This document shows, piece after piece, positions 51,071-61,097 of a DNA stretch of 64,000 nt (position 1 is its first letter; every line of letters begins with the position of its first letter). The DNA lies in assembly GCF_003352465.1 (NCBI RefSeq), contig NZ_CP031153.1, forward strand, positions 2,656,987-2,720,986, given 5' to 3'. The stretch comes from Kordia sp. SMS9. Its GTDB lineage: Bacteria > Bacteroidota > Bacteroidia > Flavobacteriales > Flavobacteriaceae. Made by a program: the position numbers and the translations under genes. A model generated the notes under the pieces. That model worked only from the letters and a program-made list of their open reading frames with translations. It was not told the DNA's origin and searched no databases.

Positions 51071-51294
51071 TTTCTTAGATAAATATCTAGTATACGTGAT
51101 GCAATTTTAATGGTAATTTTAGAGTGCTAAATTCGAATAATCAACCCAATAACAATACAGCATACTTTATTAATAACATAAAATTCGGCGTTTTTTTTGA
51201 GATATCTTTAATTCTTGATATAACTTTAACAATTTATTTGTTTAAATGATCTAATTTGTAGATTAATAGCATTTTAGATTATTCAAAAACACAG

Positions 51295-51324
51295 AAAACC
51301 TTATGTGTGCACACGTAAGGTTTT
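51295..51324. terminator. Near-perfect palindromic terminator of the outer-membrane protein gene
   Basis: aaaacctta (51295-51303) pairs with taaggtttt (51316-51324), and the inner gtgt-gc-acac extends the stem with a single mismatch. It is about 90 nt beyond the end of the minus-strand gene at 51413. Confidence 0.7.
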
Positions 51325-51412
51325 CATCTATTAATAGCGTTCAATTAACACTAACCATCAATAATAATTGAAGCTATTAAGTTGTTGTCGTTATGAATAA
51401 ACTAGTAAATTT

Positions 51413-53881
51413 CTATAAGAATCCGCCGCTTCCAGATTTTTCATCATTATCACGTTGCTTACGCGATTTTGCTCTGTATTTTCCACCTCCAAAACGGTAT
51501 GAAATACTCACATTTACCGTGTTGCTTTCCCATCTAAAACCACCACTCTGGCGGAATGGTCTTTGACCGTCAAAGCCAAATTCCATCGTACGGAAAATAT
51601 CGTTGTAATTCACACTTAGGGTTCCTTTTCCTTCTGCAAACGAATAACGCGCTCCCACATTTACAAAATACATTGGCTCCATTTTAAACTGAATTCCCTG
51701 TACAGCACCTCTGTAAAAACCAAAAGCAGATAAGTTTAACTTTTTAGACACTGCAAAGTTGTTAAACATTCTAAAGTTCCAAGCTTGGTTGTCTACTTCT
51801 CTTGTTTCACGAACAATATTATCGGTAGTCGCTACATCTGTTGGCGCATTTAACGATTCTGTAATTCCTTTTTGTGTTTGTGAAAAGAAATCGAAACTTG
51901 TATTAAAACTCCACCAGCTTGTCGGCCTTAAATTGCTTGAAAGCTCAAATCCGTATGCAGTAGTATTGTCAAAGTTATCGTGTGTCAAGATGATTCTGTT
52001 TAAATCTGTTCGATCTACAAAAACTGCTCGGTTAATTTCATCTTCAATAATTCGGTAGAAAACACCACCCGTAAACGTTCCTTTATTTCCAAGTTTACGC
52101 GTGTAATTCATTTCCATAGAATTGGTAAATTGTGGCTGTAAATTGATATTTCCAAAAGAAGTAATCAATGGTGTTGCCCATTCTCTAATTGGATTCACCT
52201 GACCAATTCCAGGACGATCTACACGTCTGCTATAACTTAATTGGTATGAGTTTTTCTCAGATGGAGAATAGGTGAAAAATGCAGATGGATATATTTGTGT
52301 ATAATCATTTTCAAAAATGATATTTTCAGTATCAGGCGTTTCCACTTCCGTTGATAAGGCATTGGCATCTACTTGAACTGTTTCTGCACGCAAACCAACT
52401 TGGTACGACCATTTTTCATATTGTTTTCCATACGTTGCATAGATAGAATAGATGTCTCTACTGTAGTCAAAATCAGTACTTGGCGTTCTGCGTAAATCTC
52501 CAAATTCATCAAAAGAGAATCCTGTAGATTGATAATCAATATTAGAGTTAAACAAACGCGCTTCGGCACCAGCTTCTAATTTTGCTTGATTCTTCAACGG
52601 ACGTACATAATCCAAGTTAATTGTGGTACGATCTCGGTTGGTGTCAGATTCATCAATATAATCTGGAAATGTGTTAAATCCTGCAAAAACAAAGTCAAAT
52701 TGATTTTCCGCATCAAATACATTATAATCCACTTCCAATTCAATGTTTTCACCTTCTTCGGTAATGTCGTATTTGTAATTGAAGTTATATTGCGATGCTA
52801 AATTGTCGTTCACAGCTAAGAAATCTTGCGAGTTGTTAAATTGTGCATCTTCATAAAAAAGAATGTTTACAAAACCTTCGCTTCGGCTGTCAGTTAAGTT
52901 TTGATTCGTAAAGAATGAAACCGTGTTTTTATCATTCAAATACACATCAATACCAAATTTTATTAAGTGGTTTTTATTATTGTCTAAATTGTCAAAAAAT
53001 TGCTCCGAATTTTCGTCAGGGCGAAAGATGTTTCCACCGTTTCTATTCTTCGAAATATTGTTTCCATAGTTACCAAAGATGTTAAACTTTCCGTTGCGAT
53101 AGTTCATATCTAAATTACTATTAAACTTTGCTTCACGCTCACGTGTTACACCAATAGTAGCATTTCCGTTAAACCCAATATTTACATTTTTACGCAATAC
53201 AATATTGATAATTCCACTCATTCCTTCAGGATTGTACTTTGCAGAAGGATTTGTGATCAATTCAATTTTTTTGATGGAATTTGAAGGCAATTGACGTAAT
53301 AATTGTGCTGTGGGGATGGTGGAAAGTTTCCCATCTACCATCACACGTACGTTCTGATTTCCACGCAAGCTAATATCTCCTGTTTGTTGATCTACGTTTA
53401 CAGAAGGCAAATTGTTCATAATGTCAGAAGCTGTCGGTCCAGCAGTAACTAAATCTTTTCCAACGGTAATTACTTTTCTGTCCACTTTTTGTTCAATGGT
53501 AGTTCGTTCTGCCACAACTTCCACTTCATTTAACGTCGTAGCACTTTCCGCAAGTGAAACGGTGCCAAGTTCAGCAACTTTAGCATCATTTGTGATCGTA
53601 ACTTCTTTTGAAACTGTTTCATATCCAATAAATTGAATATCAATAATTAAAGCTCCGGCAGGAACTTTTTCGATTTTAAAATTTCCGTTATCATCAGAAA
53701 TCGCTCCAGTAAGTACTTTACTATCAGCTTTCGATTTAATGACAATCGTTGCGTAAGGAATGGCTTCGCCAGAAGTGGCATCCATTACTTTTCCTTGAAC
53801 GGTTCCGATTTTGGGGACTGGGTTTTGAGCATACAGGCCAATGCTAAGCATTAACATGCATAGTGAGAATAGTTTTTTCAT
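51413..53881 (-). CDS. TonB-dependent-receptor-like outer-membrane beta-barrel protein
   Basis: The 822-aa protein has a signal peptide (MKKLFSLCMLMLSIGLYAQ), a carboxypeptidase-regulatory-like domain (about 25-110; GKVMDATSGEAIPYATI), a plug domain (about 120-230; TAGPTASDIMNNLPSVNV, GIINIVL) and a 22-stranded-type barrel with an OMP_b-brl_3-like C-terminus (VNVSISYRFGGGKYRAK). The last ~20 residues are unusually polar and Gly/Ser-rich. It imports or binds an unknown ligand at the outer membrane. No SusD partner is adjacent. Confidence 0.9.
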   Translation of the reverse strand: MKKLFSLCMLMLSIGLYAQNPVPKIGTVQGKVMDATSGEAIPYATIVIKSKADSKVLTGAISDDNGNFKIEKVPAGALIIDIQFIGYETVSKEVTITNDAKVAELGTVSLAESATTLNEVEVVAERTTIEQKVDRKVITVGKDLVTAGPTASDIMNNLPSVNVDQQTGDISLRGNQNVRVMVDGKLSTIPTAQLLRQLPSNSIKKIELITNPSAKYNPEGMSGIINIVLRKNVNIGFNGNATIGVTREREAKFNSNLDMNYRNGKFNIFGNYGNNISKNRNGGNIFRPDENSEQFFDNLDNNKNHLIKFGIDVYLNDKNTVSFFTNQNLTDSRSEGFVNILFYEDAQFNNSQDFLAVNDNLASQYNFNYKYDITEEGENIELEVDYNVFDAENQFDFVFAGFNTFPDYIDESDTNRDRTTINLDYVRPLKNQAKLEAGAEARLFNSNIDYQSTGFSFDEFGDLRRTPSTDFDYSRDIYSIYATYGKQYEKWSYQVGLRAETVQVDANALSTEVETPDTENIIFENDYTQIYPSAFFTYSPSEKNSYQLSYSRRVDRPGIGQVNPIREWATPLITSFGNINLQPQFTNSMEMNYTRKLGNKGTFTGGVFYRIIEDEINRAVFVDRTDLNRIILTHDNFDNTTAYGFELSSNLRPTSWWSFNTSFDFFSQTQKGITESLNAPTDVATTDNIVRETREVDNQAWNFRMFNNFAVSKKLNLSAFGFYRGAVQGIQFKMEPMYFVNVGARYSFAEGKGTLSVNYNDIFRTMEFGFDGQRPFRQSGGFRWESNTVNVSISYRFGGGKYRAKSRKQRDNDEKSGSGGFL

Positions 53882-54025
53882 GTAATTAGTTCGTTTTTTA
53901 TTTTTTGATGATGTTCCAGCAAACTGGAATCATGCATACCTGACGAAGTAAATAGGATTGTGTTACTCATTGGAGTGAATTTTAACATATTTTAACAAAT
54001 ATCAAAGTCACAGATCAAAAATCAC

Positions 54026-54033
54026 TAAATTTG
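54026..54033 (+). promoter_or_regulatory. -7 box of the CoA-binding protein gene
   Basis: TAAATTTG fits the consensus, 55 nt upstream of the TTG start at 54089. Confidence 0.5.
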
Positions 54034-54088
54034 CATGCTCATTACCAGTAAGCATACCTAAATCGTAAACCTATAATATCGTAATCTA

Positions 54089-54445
54089 TTGAAAACATTA
54101 GTGCTTGGTGCTTCTACAAAATCGCATCGCTTCTCTCATAAAGCTGTACATAGACTCGTAGCAAACGGTCATGAAGTCGTAGCCTTTGGTCTCAAAGAAG
54201 GAGAAATAAATGGTGTTGCCATTGATACAACATTGAAACCCTACGAAGACATTCATACAGTTACCTTGTATTTGAATCCTACGGCTCAAGAAGCGTATTA
54301 TGAATATATTTTTTCATTACAGCCAACGCGCATCATTTTTAATCCAGGAACCGAAAATCCTAGTTTTATCAAAGAATTGCAGGAAAAAGACATCAAATGT
54401 GAAGTTGCCTGTACCTTAATCATGTTGGCGTCTAATCAGTACTAA
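54089..54445 (+). CDS. CoA-binding (Rossmann-fold) protein
   Basis: The 118-aa protein starts with TTG (54089; no ATG is near): [20 protein letters not shown]. It is a single CoA_binding-type Rossmann domain: GAS loop, [49 protein letters not shown]. It matches the YccU/CoA-binding small proteins of unknown cellular role. Its 3' end overlaps the converging symporter gene by 30 nt. Confidence 0.88.
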   Translation: MKTLVLGASTKSHRFSHKAVHRLVANGHEVVAFGLKEGEINGVAIDTTLKPYEDIHTVTLYLNPTAQEAYYEYIFSLQPTRIIFNPGTENPSFIKELQEKDIKCEVACTLIMLASNQY

Positions 54446-55933
54446 ACCAATAAATGTAAGCAATCCGTTTACAGCGAGCAATTCATACCCAAATTGATAC
54501 AAATTATCTTTGGCTAATTTTGCTGCATCCGAAAGTGCACCAACATCTGCTGTGAAATACATATAATACGTTCCCGCATTTGCAATTACATACGTAAGAC
54601 ATATAGACACTATGGCAACAATCCAAACGTATTTGTCAATTACTTTGTATTTGGTGAAAATTCCAAAAGCAAACAATCCTAACAAAGGTCCGTAGGTATA
54701 GCCTGCAATTACTAAAATGCTGTCAATAACGCTGTCGTTGTTTAATATTTTAAAAATAATCACGACAATAATTAACACAACCGACATGCCAATATGTACC
54801 AATTGACGTGTTCTTTTTTGGGTGTCTTTCGGTTTCTTTTCAATCCCTAAAAAATCGACAGAAAACGAAGTCGTTAAAGAAGTCAACGCAGAATCGGCGC
54901 TCGAATACGCGGCCGCAATCAACCCAAGTAAAAATACAATAGCAAGTGAAATTCCCAAATCGCCTTTCAGTGCAATTTCAGGAAATAGTAAATCGGTTTT
55001 TGGCTTTCCATTCATCAACGGTGTTTCAATTCCGTTTTTGGAAGCATACATAAAAAGAAGTGCTCCTAATAGCAAAAAGATAAAATTCACCACAATCAGT
55101 ACAATGCTAAACGAAACCATGTTTTTTTGAGCATCGCCGAGCGTTTTACACGTCAAATTCTTTTGCATCATATCTTGATCGAGTCCTGTCATACACACCG
55201 CAATCAGCAATCCGCCCACAAAAGATTTTAGAAAATAGTTTTTGGCAAGCCAATTATCCGTAAACCAAATTTGATTGTATTGATCTAAACTTTCAGAAGA
55301 CCAAAATTCCCCAAAACTCAGATCCAAATTCCCCAAAATCATATATATAGCAACACCAACAGCAATCAGCATAAATAACGTTTGCAACGTATCTGTCCAA
55401 ACAATGGTTTTAATTCCACCACGAAACGTATACAGCCAAATCAACAAAATAGAAAGAATCACGGTCACCGCAAACGGAATTCCAAATTCCTCAAAAACAA
55501 AGCGTTGCAATACAATTGCCACCAAATACAATCGGAACGATGCGCCCAAAATTCGAGAAATCAAAAAGAAAAAAGCGCCCGTTTTATAACTCACTACGCC
55601 AAAACGATCTTCCAAATACTGGTAAATCGACGTCACATTCAAACGATAATAAATAGGCATTAACACATACGCAATGATAAAATACCCAACCAAATATCCA
55701 AACACAACTTGCATATAGCCAAACTGTGCATTATCTACCCAACCAGGCACGGAAATAAACGTAACGCCCGAAAGTGAGGCGCCAATCATTCCAAAAGCGA
55801 CCACGTACCAAGGCGATTTTCGTGACGCCTTAAAAAAAGTTTCGTTGCTGTCGTCTTTTCCTGTGAAATAAGAAATTAAAATCAAAACGCCAAAATATCC
55901 GGCAATCAGTAGTAAAATGTGAATTGGCTGCAT
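54416..55933 (-). CDS. Sodium:solute symporter (SSS family)
   Basis: The 505-aa inner-membrane transporter has about 13 hydrophobic segments. SSS-family motifs include [50 protein letters not shown] and [20 protein letters not shown]. It couples sodium to uptake of an organic solute, perhaps a sugar or sialic-acid-like compound, but the substrate cannot be named. The last 10 codons overlap, in antisense, the end of the CoA-binding protein gene. Confidence 0.92.
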   Translation of the reverse strand: MQPIHILLLIAGYFGVLILISYFTGKDDSNETFFKASRKSPWYVVAFGMIGASLSGVTFISVPGWVDNAQFGYMQVVFGYLVGYFIIAYVLMPIYYRLNVTSIYQYLEDRFGVVSYKTGAFFFLISRILGASFRLYLVAIVLQRFVFEEFGIPFAVTVILSILLIWLYTFRGGIKTIVWTDTLQTLFMLIAVGVAIYMILGNLDLSFGEFWSSESLDQYNQIWFTDNWLAKNYFLKSFVGGLLIAVCMTGLDQDMMQKNLTCKTLGDAQKNMVSFSIVLIVVNFIFLLLGALLFMYASKNGIETPLMNGKPKTDLLFPEIALKGDLGISLAIVFLLGLIAAAYSSADSALTSLTTSFSVDFLGIEKKPKDTQKRTRQLVHIGMSVVLIIVVIIFKILNNDSVIDSILVIAGYTYGPLLGLFAFGIFTKYKVIDKYVWIVAIVSICLTYVIANAGTYYMYFTADVGALSDAAKLAKDNLYQFGYELLAVNGLLTFIGLVLIRRQHD

Positions 55934-56065
55934 ATATAAATTTTGTGGATTGCAAAATACAAACTTCTGTGACTTTTTTAGATTGAATGCTTAAAAGATT
56001 GAAAATTTAATAATTCAAAATTCTGAATTCATAATTCTGAATTCAAAAAATGGTAAATTTACCAA

Positions 56066-56149
56066 ATGGAATTCTCCTCAAAGCTTTTAGAAAATGCTGT
56101 TAGCGAAATTTCGCAACTTTCAGGTATTGGAAAGCGAACTGCATTTTGA
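56066..56149 (+). pseudogene. Dead duplicate of the recR 5' end (27 codons)
   Basis: The frame [31 protein letters not shown] matches the start of intact recR at 56861 with only three substitutions over 26 residues, but about nine silent changes. The ~17 bases before the ATG, including the TAAATTT box, are duplicated too. It is cut off after GKRTA. The toxin-antitoxin pair lies between this piece and intact recR. Confidence 0.92.
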
Positions 56150-56182
56150 TGGTCTTACATTAATTATCAGCCGAATAAATAT

Positions 56183-56190
56183 TAAATTTG
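56183..56190 (+). promoter_or_regulatory. -7 box of the toxin-antitoxin operon
   Basis: TAAATTTG, 26 nt before ATG 56217. Confidence 0.55.
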
Positions 56191-56216
56191 TATCTTAGAA
56201 TTATAAATTAAAAGCT

Positions 56217-56399
56217 ATGTTGACTAAATCGAAATTAAGAGAACAAATTGAAAGTTTTCCAGAGGAATTTTCAATTGATGAATTAGTGGAAAGACTCATT
56301 TTAGTTGAAAAAATTGATCGAGGAAACAAACAGTCTGAAAAAGGAGAAGTTATTTCTGAATCTGAACTTGATAATGAAATTGAAAAATGGTTCAAATAA
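56217..56399 (+). CDS. Antitoxin of a ParE/RelE-type pair (60 aa)
   Basis: The acidic, helical protein MLTKSKLREQIESFPEEFSI contains IDELVERLILVEKIDRGNKQ and ends LDNEIEKWFK. It lacks a recognisable ribbon-helix-helix; the N-terminal half is helix-turn-helix-like in spacing. Position directly before, and overlapping by 13 nt, a toxin gene supports the antitoxin call. It has its own promoter box. Confidence 0.82.
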   Translation: MLTKSKLREQIESFPEEFSIDELVERLILVEKIDRGNKQSEKGEVISESELDNEIEKWFK

Positions 56400-56683
56400 A
56401 TTGGACACTTCAAGCAACTTCTGACTTAAAAGATATTGCTGAATATATTTCCAAAGATTCTAAAAAGTACGCCAAACTTCAAATCGTTCGAATAAGATTT
56501 CGAACAAAAATACTGTTATCTCAACCATATTCAGGAAAAACAGTTTCTGAAATTGGAAATAAAAACATTTGCGAGTTGATCGAAGGAAACTACAGAATTA
56601 TATATAAAGTTGTAAATGATTCGCGAATAGATATTTTGACTATTCATCATTCCGCTAGAGATCTGCACAGTAGAAACATCTGA
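56387..56683 (+). CDS. ParE/RelE-superfamily toxin (98 aa)
   Basis: INWTLQATSDLKDIAEYISKDS is the typical N-terminal helix pair of ParE/RelE toxins, followed by the beta sheet IGNKNICELIEGNYRIIYKV, DSRIDILTIHHSARDL with the conserved R-x-hydrophobic-Y core (NYRIIYKV). ParE-type would target gyrase, RelE-type mRNA; the sequence leans to ParE. Its start lies 13 nt inside the antitoxin frame. The pair is bounded by duplicated recR 5' ends. Confidence 0.9.
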   Translation: MVQINWTLQATSDLKDIAEYISKDSKKYAKLQIVRIRFRTKILLSQPYSGKTVSEIGNKNICELIEGNYRIIYKVVNDSRIDILTIHHSARDLHSRNI

Positions 56684-56848
56684 TAAAGACGTAAGATGAA
56701 AACGGTAATCGTAGCTTGCCCTTTAATTTTATAAAAACCGACTAACTCTTAGTCTCTCAAGGATGTCATTCTTTTGAGTTTTACTGTTGAATTGTGATTT
56801 CAACATTTGATTTCAACTTTATTTTCAATTTCAGAATTAAAAAAATGG

Positions 56849-56856
56849 TAAATTTG
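56849..56856 (+). promoter_or_regulatory. -7 box of recR
   Basis: TAAATTTG ends only 4 nt before ATG 56861, so transcripts would start at or within a few bases of the start codon (near-leaderless). The dead copy has TAAATTTA in the same place. Confidence 0.55.
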
Positions 56857-56860
56857 CCAA

Positions 56861-57481
56861 ATGGAATTCTCCTCAAAACTCTTAGAAAATGCCGTCAATG
56901 AAGTGTCGCAGTTGCCCGGAATTGGGAAGCGAACAGCATTGCGCTTGGTATTACATCTCTTAAAACAGCCAGAAAGTCAAACCTTGCATTTAGTAAGCGC
57001 GTTGCAAGACTTGCGTACGGAAATCAAACATTGCAACAACTGTCACAACATTTCCGATGTAGAAGTGTGCGATATTTGTATGAATGCCAATCGACAGGAA
57101 GATATTGTATGTGTCGTGGAAGACATTCGCGATGTGATGGCAATAGAAAGTACAGCGCAATACAAAGGTTTGTATCATGTGTTGGGCGGAAAAATTTCAC
57201 CGCTAGACGGAATTGGACCGCATAATTTGACGATTTCGAGTTTGGTAGAAAAAGTAAAAGCAGGAAAAGTCAAAGAAATCATATTTGCACTAAGTTCCAC
57301 GATGGAAGGCGATACAACCAATTTCTACATTTACAAACAAATAGAAAATTACGAAGTCAAAACGTCTACCATTGCACGCGGAATCTCCGTTGGTGACGAA
57401 CTTGAATATGCAGATGAGGTTACCTTGGGAAGAAGCATCTTAAACCGAGTTCCGTTTGAAAACTCGCTAAAAAGCTCTTAA
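56861..57481 (+). CDS. recR: Recombination mediator protein RecR
   Basis: The 206-aa protein has the N-terminal helix-hairpin-helix ([14 protein letters not shown]), a C4 zinc finger (C58, C61, C70, C73), and the Toprim domain (about 80-175; [40 protein letters not shown]). With RecO it loads RecA at gaps. The frame is complete. It is followed 12 nt later by a glycosyltransferase gene, likely co-transcribed. Confidence 0.97.
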   Translation: MEFSSKLLENAVNEVSQLPGIGKRTALRLVLHLLKQPESQTLHLVSALQDLRTEIKHCNNCHNISDVEVCDICMNANRQEDIVCVVEDIRDVMAIESTAQYKGLYHVLGGKISPLDGIGPHNLTISSLVEKVKAGKVKEIIFALSSTMEGDTTNFYIYKQIENYEVKTSTIARGISVGDELEYADEVTLGRSILNRVPFENSLKSS

Positions 57482-57493
57482 TTTTCAATTCGT

Positions 57494-58627
57494 ATGCAAC
57501 TTTCGGTCATCATTCTCAACTACAATGTACGTTACTTTTTAGAAGCCTGTATTCGCAGTGTGCAAGCCGCTATTGCGGAAATGGACGCAGAAATTATTGT
57601 AGTTGATAACAATTCGCCTGACGATAGTTGCGACATGATGCAACGCACATTTCCAGAAATTCAACTCATCGAAAATATCGAAAATGTAGGTTTCGCCAAA
57701 GCAAACAATCAAGCAGTAAAACTGGCAAAAGGCGAATATGTGTGTATCTTAAATCCTGATACAATCGTTGCCGAAGATACATTTACACAACTCATAAAAT
57801 TCGCGCAAAGCAAAAAAAACGTTGGAGCTATTGGTTGCAAACTCATTGATGGAAGCGGAAAATTTCTGCCCGAAAGCAAACGAAACATTCCCACGGCGAT
57901 GGTTTCTGTCAAAAAAATAATGGGCACTAAAAATTCAGGATACTATTCAAGCTTAGAAGAAAACGAAATTGGCAAAGTAGACATTCTCGTCGGTGCGTTT
58001 ATGATGATGAAAAAAAGTGTGTACGACCAAGTTGGCGGATTTGACGAAGACTATTTCATGTACGGCGAAGACATTGATTTGTCGTACAAAATCAAAAAAG
58101 CGGGTTTTCAAAACTACTATTATGGCAAAACGACGGTCATTCATTACAAAGGAGAAAGTACGCTAAAAGACAAAACCTACGCCAAACGCTTTTACGGCGC
58201 CATGCAATTATTTTATAAAAAACATTTTCAACGGAATTTGGTGTATGATGTGGCGGTTACGCTTGGCGCGAGATTGATTCCGTTAGTAGCACCATCCGAA
58301 AAAAATACCCAAAAAGAAGTTCATAAATGTGTTTTTGTGAGCGATTCGGTAGAACGTTTCCAGCAAATTTCAAACCTGTATCATCCTATAAATTGCGTAC
58401 GTGTTGAAAATCTGGGACATTTTTTGAGTCAACTAAAAGGTAAAAAAAAGGTTGAAATCCTCCTAGATACTCATTTTGTAAACCTAAAAGACAGTATTCA
58501 AATCTTTGAAAAACAGTTTGGATATTACAAAATATACCCAAAAAGCAGTACTTTTATCCTCGGAAGCGATTCGTCTAAAAGTAGAGGAGAAGTATTGTTA
58601 CTGAACGAGTCAAAGAATGGAAGTTGA
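57494..58627 (+). CDS. Family 2 glycosyltransferase
   Basis: The 377-aa protein is GT-A type: LSVIILNYNVRYFLEACIRS, VVDNNSPDDS, the DxD-like ILNPDT, and DEDYFMYGEDIDLSYKIKKAG with the acceptor-side ED motif. It resembles rhamnosyltransferase-like enzymes for surface polysaccharide. It has no strong membrane segment. The C-terminal ~110 residues (after about 265) are extra and of unknown role. It lies 12 nt after recR. Confidence 0.92.
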   Translation: MQLSVIILNYNVRYFLEACIRSVQAAIAEMDAEIIVVDNNSPDDSCDMMQRTFPEIQLIENIENVGFAKANNQAVKLAKGEYVCILNPDTIVAEDTFTQLIKFAQSKKNVGAIGCKLIDGSGKFLPESKRNIPTAMVSVKKIMGTKNSGYYSSLEENEIGKVDILVGAFMMMKKSVYDQVGGFDEDYFMYGEDIDLSYKIKKAGFQNYYYGKTTVIHYKGESTLKDKTYAKRFYGAMQLFYKKHFQRNLVYDVAVTLGARLIPLVAPSEKNTQKEVHKCVFVSDSVERFQQISNLYHPINCVRVENLGHFLSQLKGKKKVEILLDTHFVNLKDSIQIFEKQFGYYKIYPKSSTFILGSDSSKSRGEVLLLNESKNGS

Positions 58628-58721
58628 GCAAGTCGAAGTAAATTAGAAATAATTCAACAAAAAACGATATTATTTAGTATTTTCGCAAAATAAATTAAAA
58701 TAACATCTTTAGATTAAGGAT

Positions 58722-60047
58722 ATGGCAAAATTTGAACTAAAACTTCCACAAATGGGAGAAAGTGTTGCAGAAGCAACAATTATATCATGGCTCAAAGAAG
58801 TTGGCGATACTATTGAAGCTGACGAAGCAGTATTAGAAATTGCAACAGACAAGGTAGATTCTGAATTACCAAGTGAAGTAGATGGTGTTTTAGTTGAAAT
58901 ATTACACAATGTTGACGATGTAGTAAAAGTAGGAGAAACGCTTGCAATCATTGAAACAGATGGCGAAGGAAGTGAGGAAGCAGCACCCACAGCAAAAGCT
59001 GAAGAAGTAGTAGAAACACTAGCAGCAGCAGAAGTTGCAAAAACAGTTACTGCAGCAAAAGAAACGGTAACCAACGATTTTTCAAACTCTGAAAAATTCT
59101 ACTCGCCATTAGTCAAAAACATAGCAAAAGAAGAAGGCATCTCTGTAGAAGAACTCGATGCGATTGCAGGATCTGGAAAAGATGGCAGAGTGACCAAAAA
59201 CGATATTCTCGATTACATAAAAAATAAAGGAACTGTACAAGTACAACCGCAAAAAACAGAAGCGCCAAAAGCAGCCGTAAAAGAAGCTGCAAAACCAGTG
59301 GCAAAATCAACACCTGCAACACTAGTTTCTGTAAATGGTGGCGATGAAATCATTGAAATGACACGTATGGGGAAACTCATTGCTCATCACATGGTGGCTT
59401 CGGTACAAACTTCGGCACACGTACAAAGTTTTGTAGAAGTAGATGTGACAAACATTTGGAACTGGCGTAAAAAGAAGAAAGCTGAGTTTGAAAAACGTGA
59501 AGGTGAAAAGCTCACATTTACGCCAATATTCATGGAAGCTGTGGCGAAAGCGTTGAAAGATTTCCCAATGATGAACATCGCTGTAAATGGTGACACGATC
59601 ATCAAAAAGAAAAACATCAACTTAGGAATGGCGGCAGCATTACCAGATGGAAACCTCATTGTTCCTGTGATCAAAAATGCAGATCAGTTGAATTTAGTCG
59701 GAATGGCAAAAGCGGTCAACGATTTGGCAGGAAGAGCGAGAGAAAACAAATTGAAGCCAGATGAAATTCAAGGCGGAACGTACACAGTTACGAACGTTGG
59801 AACCTTTGGAAGCATCATGGGAACCCCGATTATCAATCAGCCACAAGTTGGAATCTTAGCGTTAGGAGCGATCCGAAAAGTACCTGCGGTGATTGAAACT
59901 CCAGAAGGCGATTTCATCGGAATTCGTTACAAAATGTTCTTATCACATTCATACGATCACAGAGTTGTAAATGGAGCGTTGGGTGGACAATTCGTAAAAC
60001 AAGTTGCGGATTACTTAGAAGCGTGGGACAGCGATAGAGATATTTAG
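58722..60047 (+). CDS. 2-oxo acid dehydrogenase E2 (dihydrolipoyl acyltransferase)
   Basis: The 441-aa protein has an N-terminal lipoyl domain with lipoyl-lysine K44 (ATDKVDSELP), an Ala/Glu/Pro-rich linker (about 80-125), the E1/E3-binding peripheral domain (about 127-165; SPLVKNIAKEEGISVEELDAIAG), a second linker, and the catalytic domain with HSYDHRVVNGALGG. Catalytic residues H and the following D/N-G are present. The substrate is probably branched-chain 2-oxo acids, by similarity in layout, rather than pyruvate. No E1 gene is adjacent. Confidence 0.93.
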   Translation: MAKFELKLPQMGESVAEATIISWLKEVGDTIEADEAVLEIATDKVDSELPSEVDGVLVEILHNVDDVVKVGETLAIIETDGEGSEEAAPTAKAEEVVETLAAAEVAKTVTAAKETVTNDFSNSEKFYSPLVKNIAKEEGISVEELDAIAGSGKDGRVTKNDILDYIKNKGTVQVQPQKTEAPKAAVKEAAKPVAKSTPATLVSVNGGDEIIEMTRMGKLIAHHMVASVQTSAHVQSFVEVDVTNIWNWRKKKKAEFEKREGEKLTFTPIFMEAVAKALKDFPMMNIAVNGDTIIKKKNINLGMAAALPDGNLIVPVIKNADQLNLVGMAKAVNDLAGRARENKLKPDEIQGGTYTVTNVGTFGSIMGTPIINQPQVGILALGAIRKVPAVIETPEGDFIGIRYKMFLSHSYDHRVVNGALGGQFVKQVADYLEAWDSDRDI

Positions 60048-60075
60048 CAGTCAATATTCATATATCATATAACAG

Positions 60076-60107
60076 AAAGAGTTCTCAATAACGGGGACTC
60101 TTTTTTT
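60076..60107 (+). terminator. Terminator of the E2 gene
   Basis: aaagagttc (60076-60084) pairs with ggactcttt (60095-60103) with one G-T pair, followed by a long T-run. The rest of 60108-60360 shows nothing else. Confidence 0.8.
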
Positions 60108-60360
60108 GCTAGTTGCTAGTTTTTTGTATTGAATCACCACGCGACACTTCGAGTATTTTTCTAAGGGAAAAATGTATCGAGAAGTGCTTTGAACGTTATC
60201 TATTAATATTTAGCTTCTTTTGAGAAGTTGAATCAAGTTCAGCTTGACGAATATCATCTGTGAAATGTCAAAAAAACAAATCAACAAAATAGGAGTTTAT
60301 AAGTTTATCAGTTTACGTTTTGATTCAAAAAACAGTATAAGAAAATTCGCTAACAGCGAT

Positions 60361-60990
60361 CTACTGTTTAAGCATCTCAATAAAAGAAATCAAATTCAAA
60401 CTTTCATGCAATTTTCCTTTCACAATCGCAATGGGAATGGAAGAAATCATGACATCTCGACGTTTCATTTTGGAAACGGTGTTCCAGAAAAATTCTTTAA
60501 AACGTTCACTTTCAGAAATGTTAAACGCTTTGTGCGGAATGCGATTTGCTTTCAACATGCCAATCAATTTTTCACATTTGCCACATTCTTCCTTCGTAAA
60601 AATGATTGTTTCTCCTTTGTCAATTACTTTTTCAAGAGCTTTCCAATTTCTTACGTTTTTAACTTCCACATTAACTTCTTGCAATTCATCATCAAAGGAA
60701 TGAAAATAAGTATATTCAGGCGTAGCATTTTTTAAAGGAATCAAAGTTGCGAGCAATATTTTTTTCTGCGCAGGAACTTTCTTAATGACAGGTCGGTAAC
60801 TGCTTCTGCGAAAGCCTTTTCCATCCACCTTAAAAAAAACTTCTTTCGCTATTTCAGTATGATTTATAGCATAAAACAAAATTTTCTTTTTCTCTTTCAC
60901 TTCCACAATTTCGATAGCTTCCGATTGTGCATTCATGGAAAAATTCCAACAAAAACACAAAAAAAGACACATTACAATTGACTTCCACAT
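60361..60990 (-). CDS. Exported glutaredoxin-like protein (209 aa)
   Basis: The signal peptide (MWKSIVMCLFLCFCWNFSMNAQ) is followed by a beta-rich domain (about 25-115) and a C-terminal thioredoxin/glutaredoxin fold (about 120-209) with the redox motif TKEECGKCEKLIGML and the cis-Pro segment SSIPIAIVKGKL. Bacteroidota often export such proteins to the periplasm. The CGKC active site favours disulfide exchange. It is monocistronic and unusual for its exported N-terminal beta domain. Confidence 0.85.
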   Translation of the reverse strand: MWKSIVMCLFLCFCWNFSMNAQSEAIEIVEVKEKKKILFYAINHTEIAKEVFFKVDGKGFRRSSYRPVIKKVPAQKKILLATLIPLKNATPEYTYFHSFDDELQEVNVEVKNVRNWKALEKVIDKGETIIFTKEECGKCEKLIGMLKANRIPHKAFNISESERFKEFFWNTVSKMKRRDVMISSIPIAIVKGKLHESLNLISFIEMLKQ

Positions 60991-61097
60991 ACCTGTTTTC
61001 CTATGAGTGTTAAGAATAGATTAAAATAATTATTAAAACGGTAAAATAATTTTATTTGCTCTGTAATAGTGGTAAATTTACTGTTTTAAATAAAATA

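Larger units (their letters stand above)
50783..51412. other. 630-bp intergenic region with two terminators, no gene seen
   Basis: No convincing reading frame. Two hairpins are present, at 51041-51070 and 51295-51324. The remainder is AT-rich. Confidence 0.5.

Noticed and set aside
60244..60735. A 163-aa plus-strand reading frame
   Set aside because: It is antisense to the exported glutaredoxin-like gene, which has a signal peptide and a CGKC motif; this frame is Phe/Asn-rich without features.
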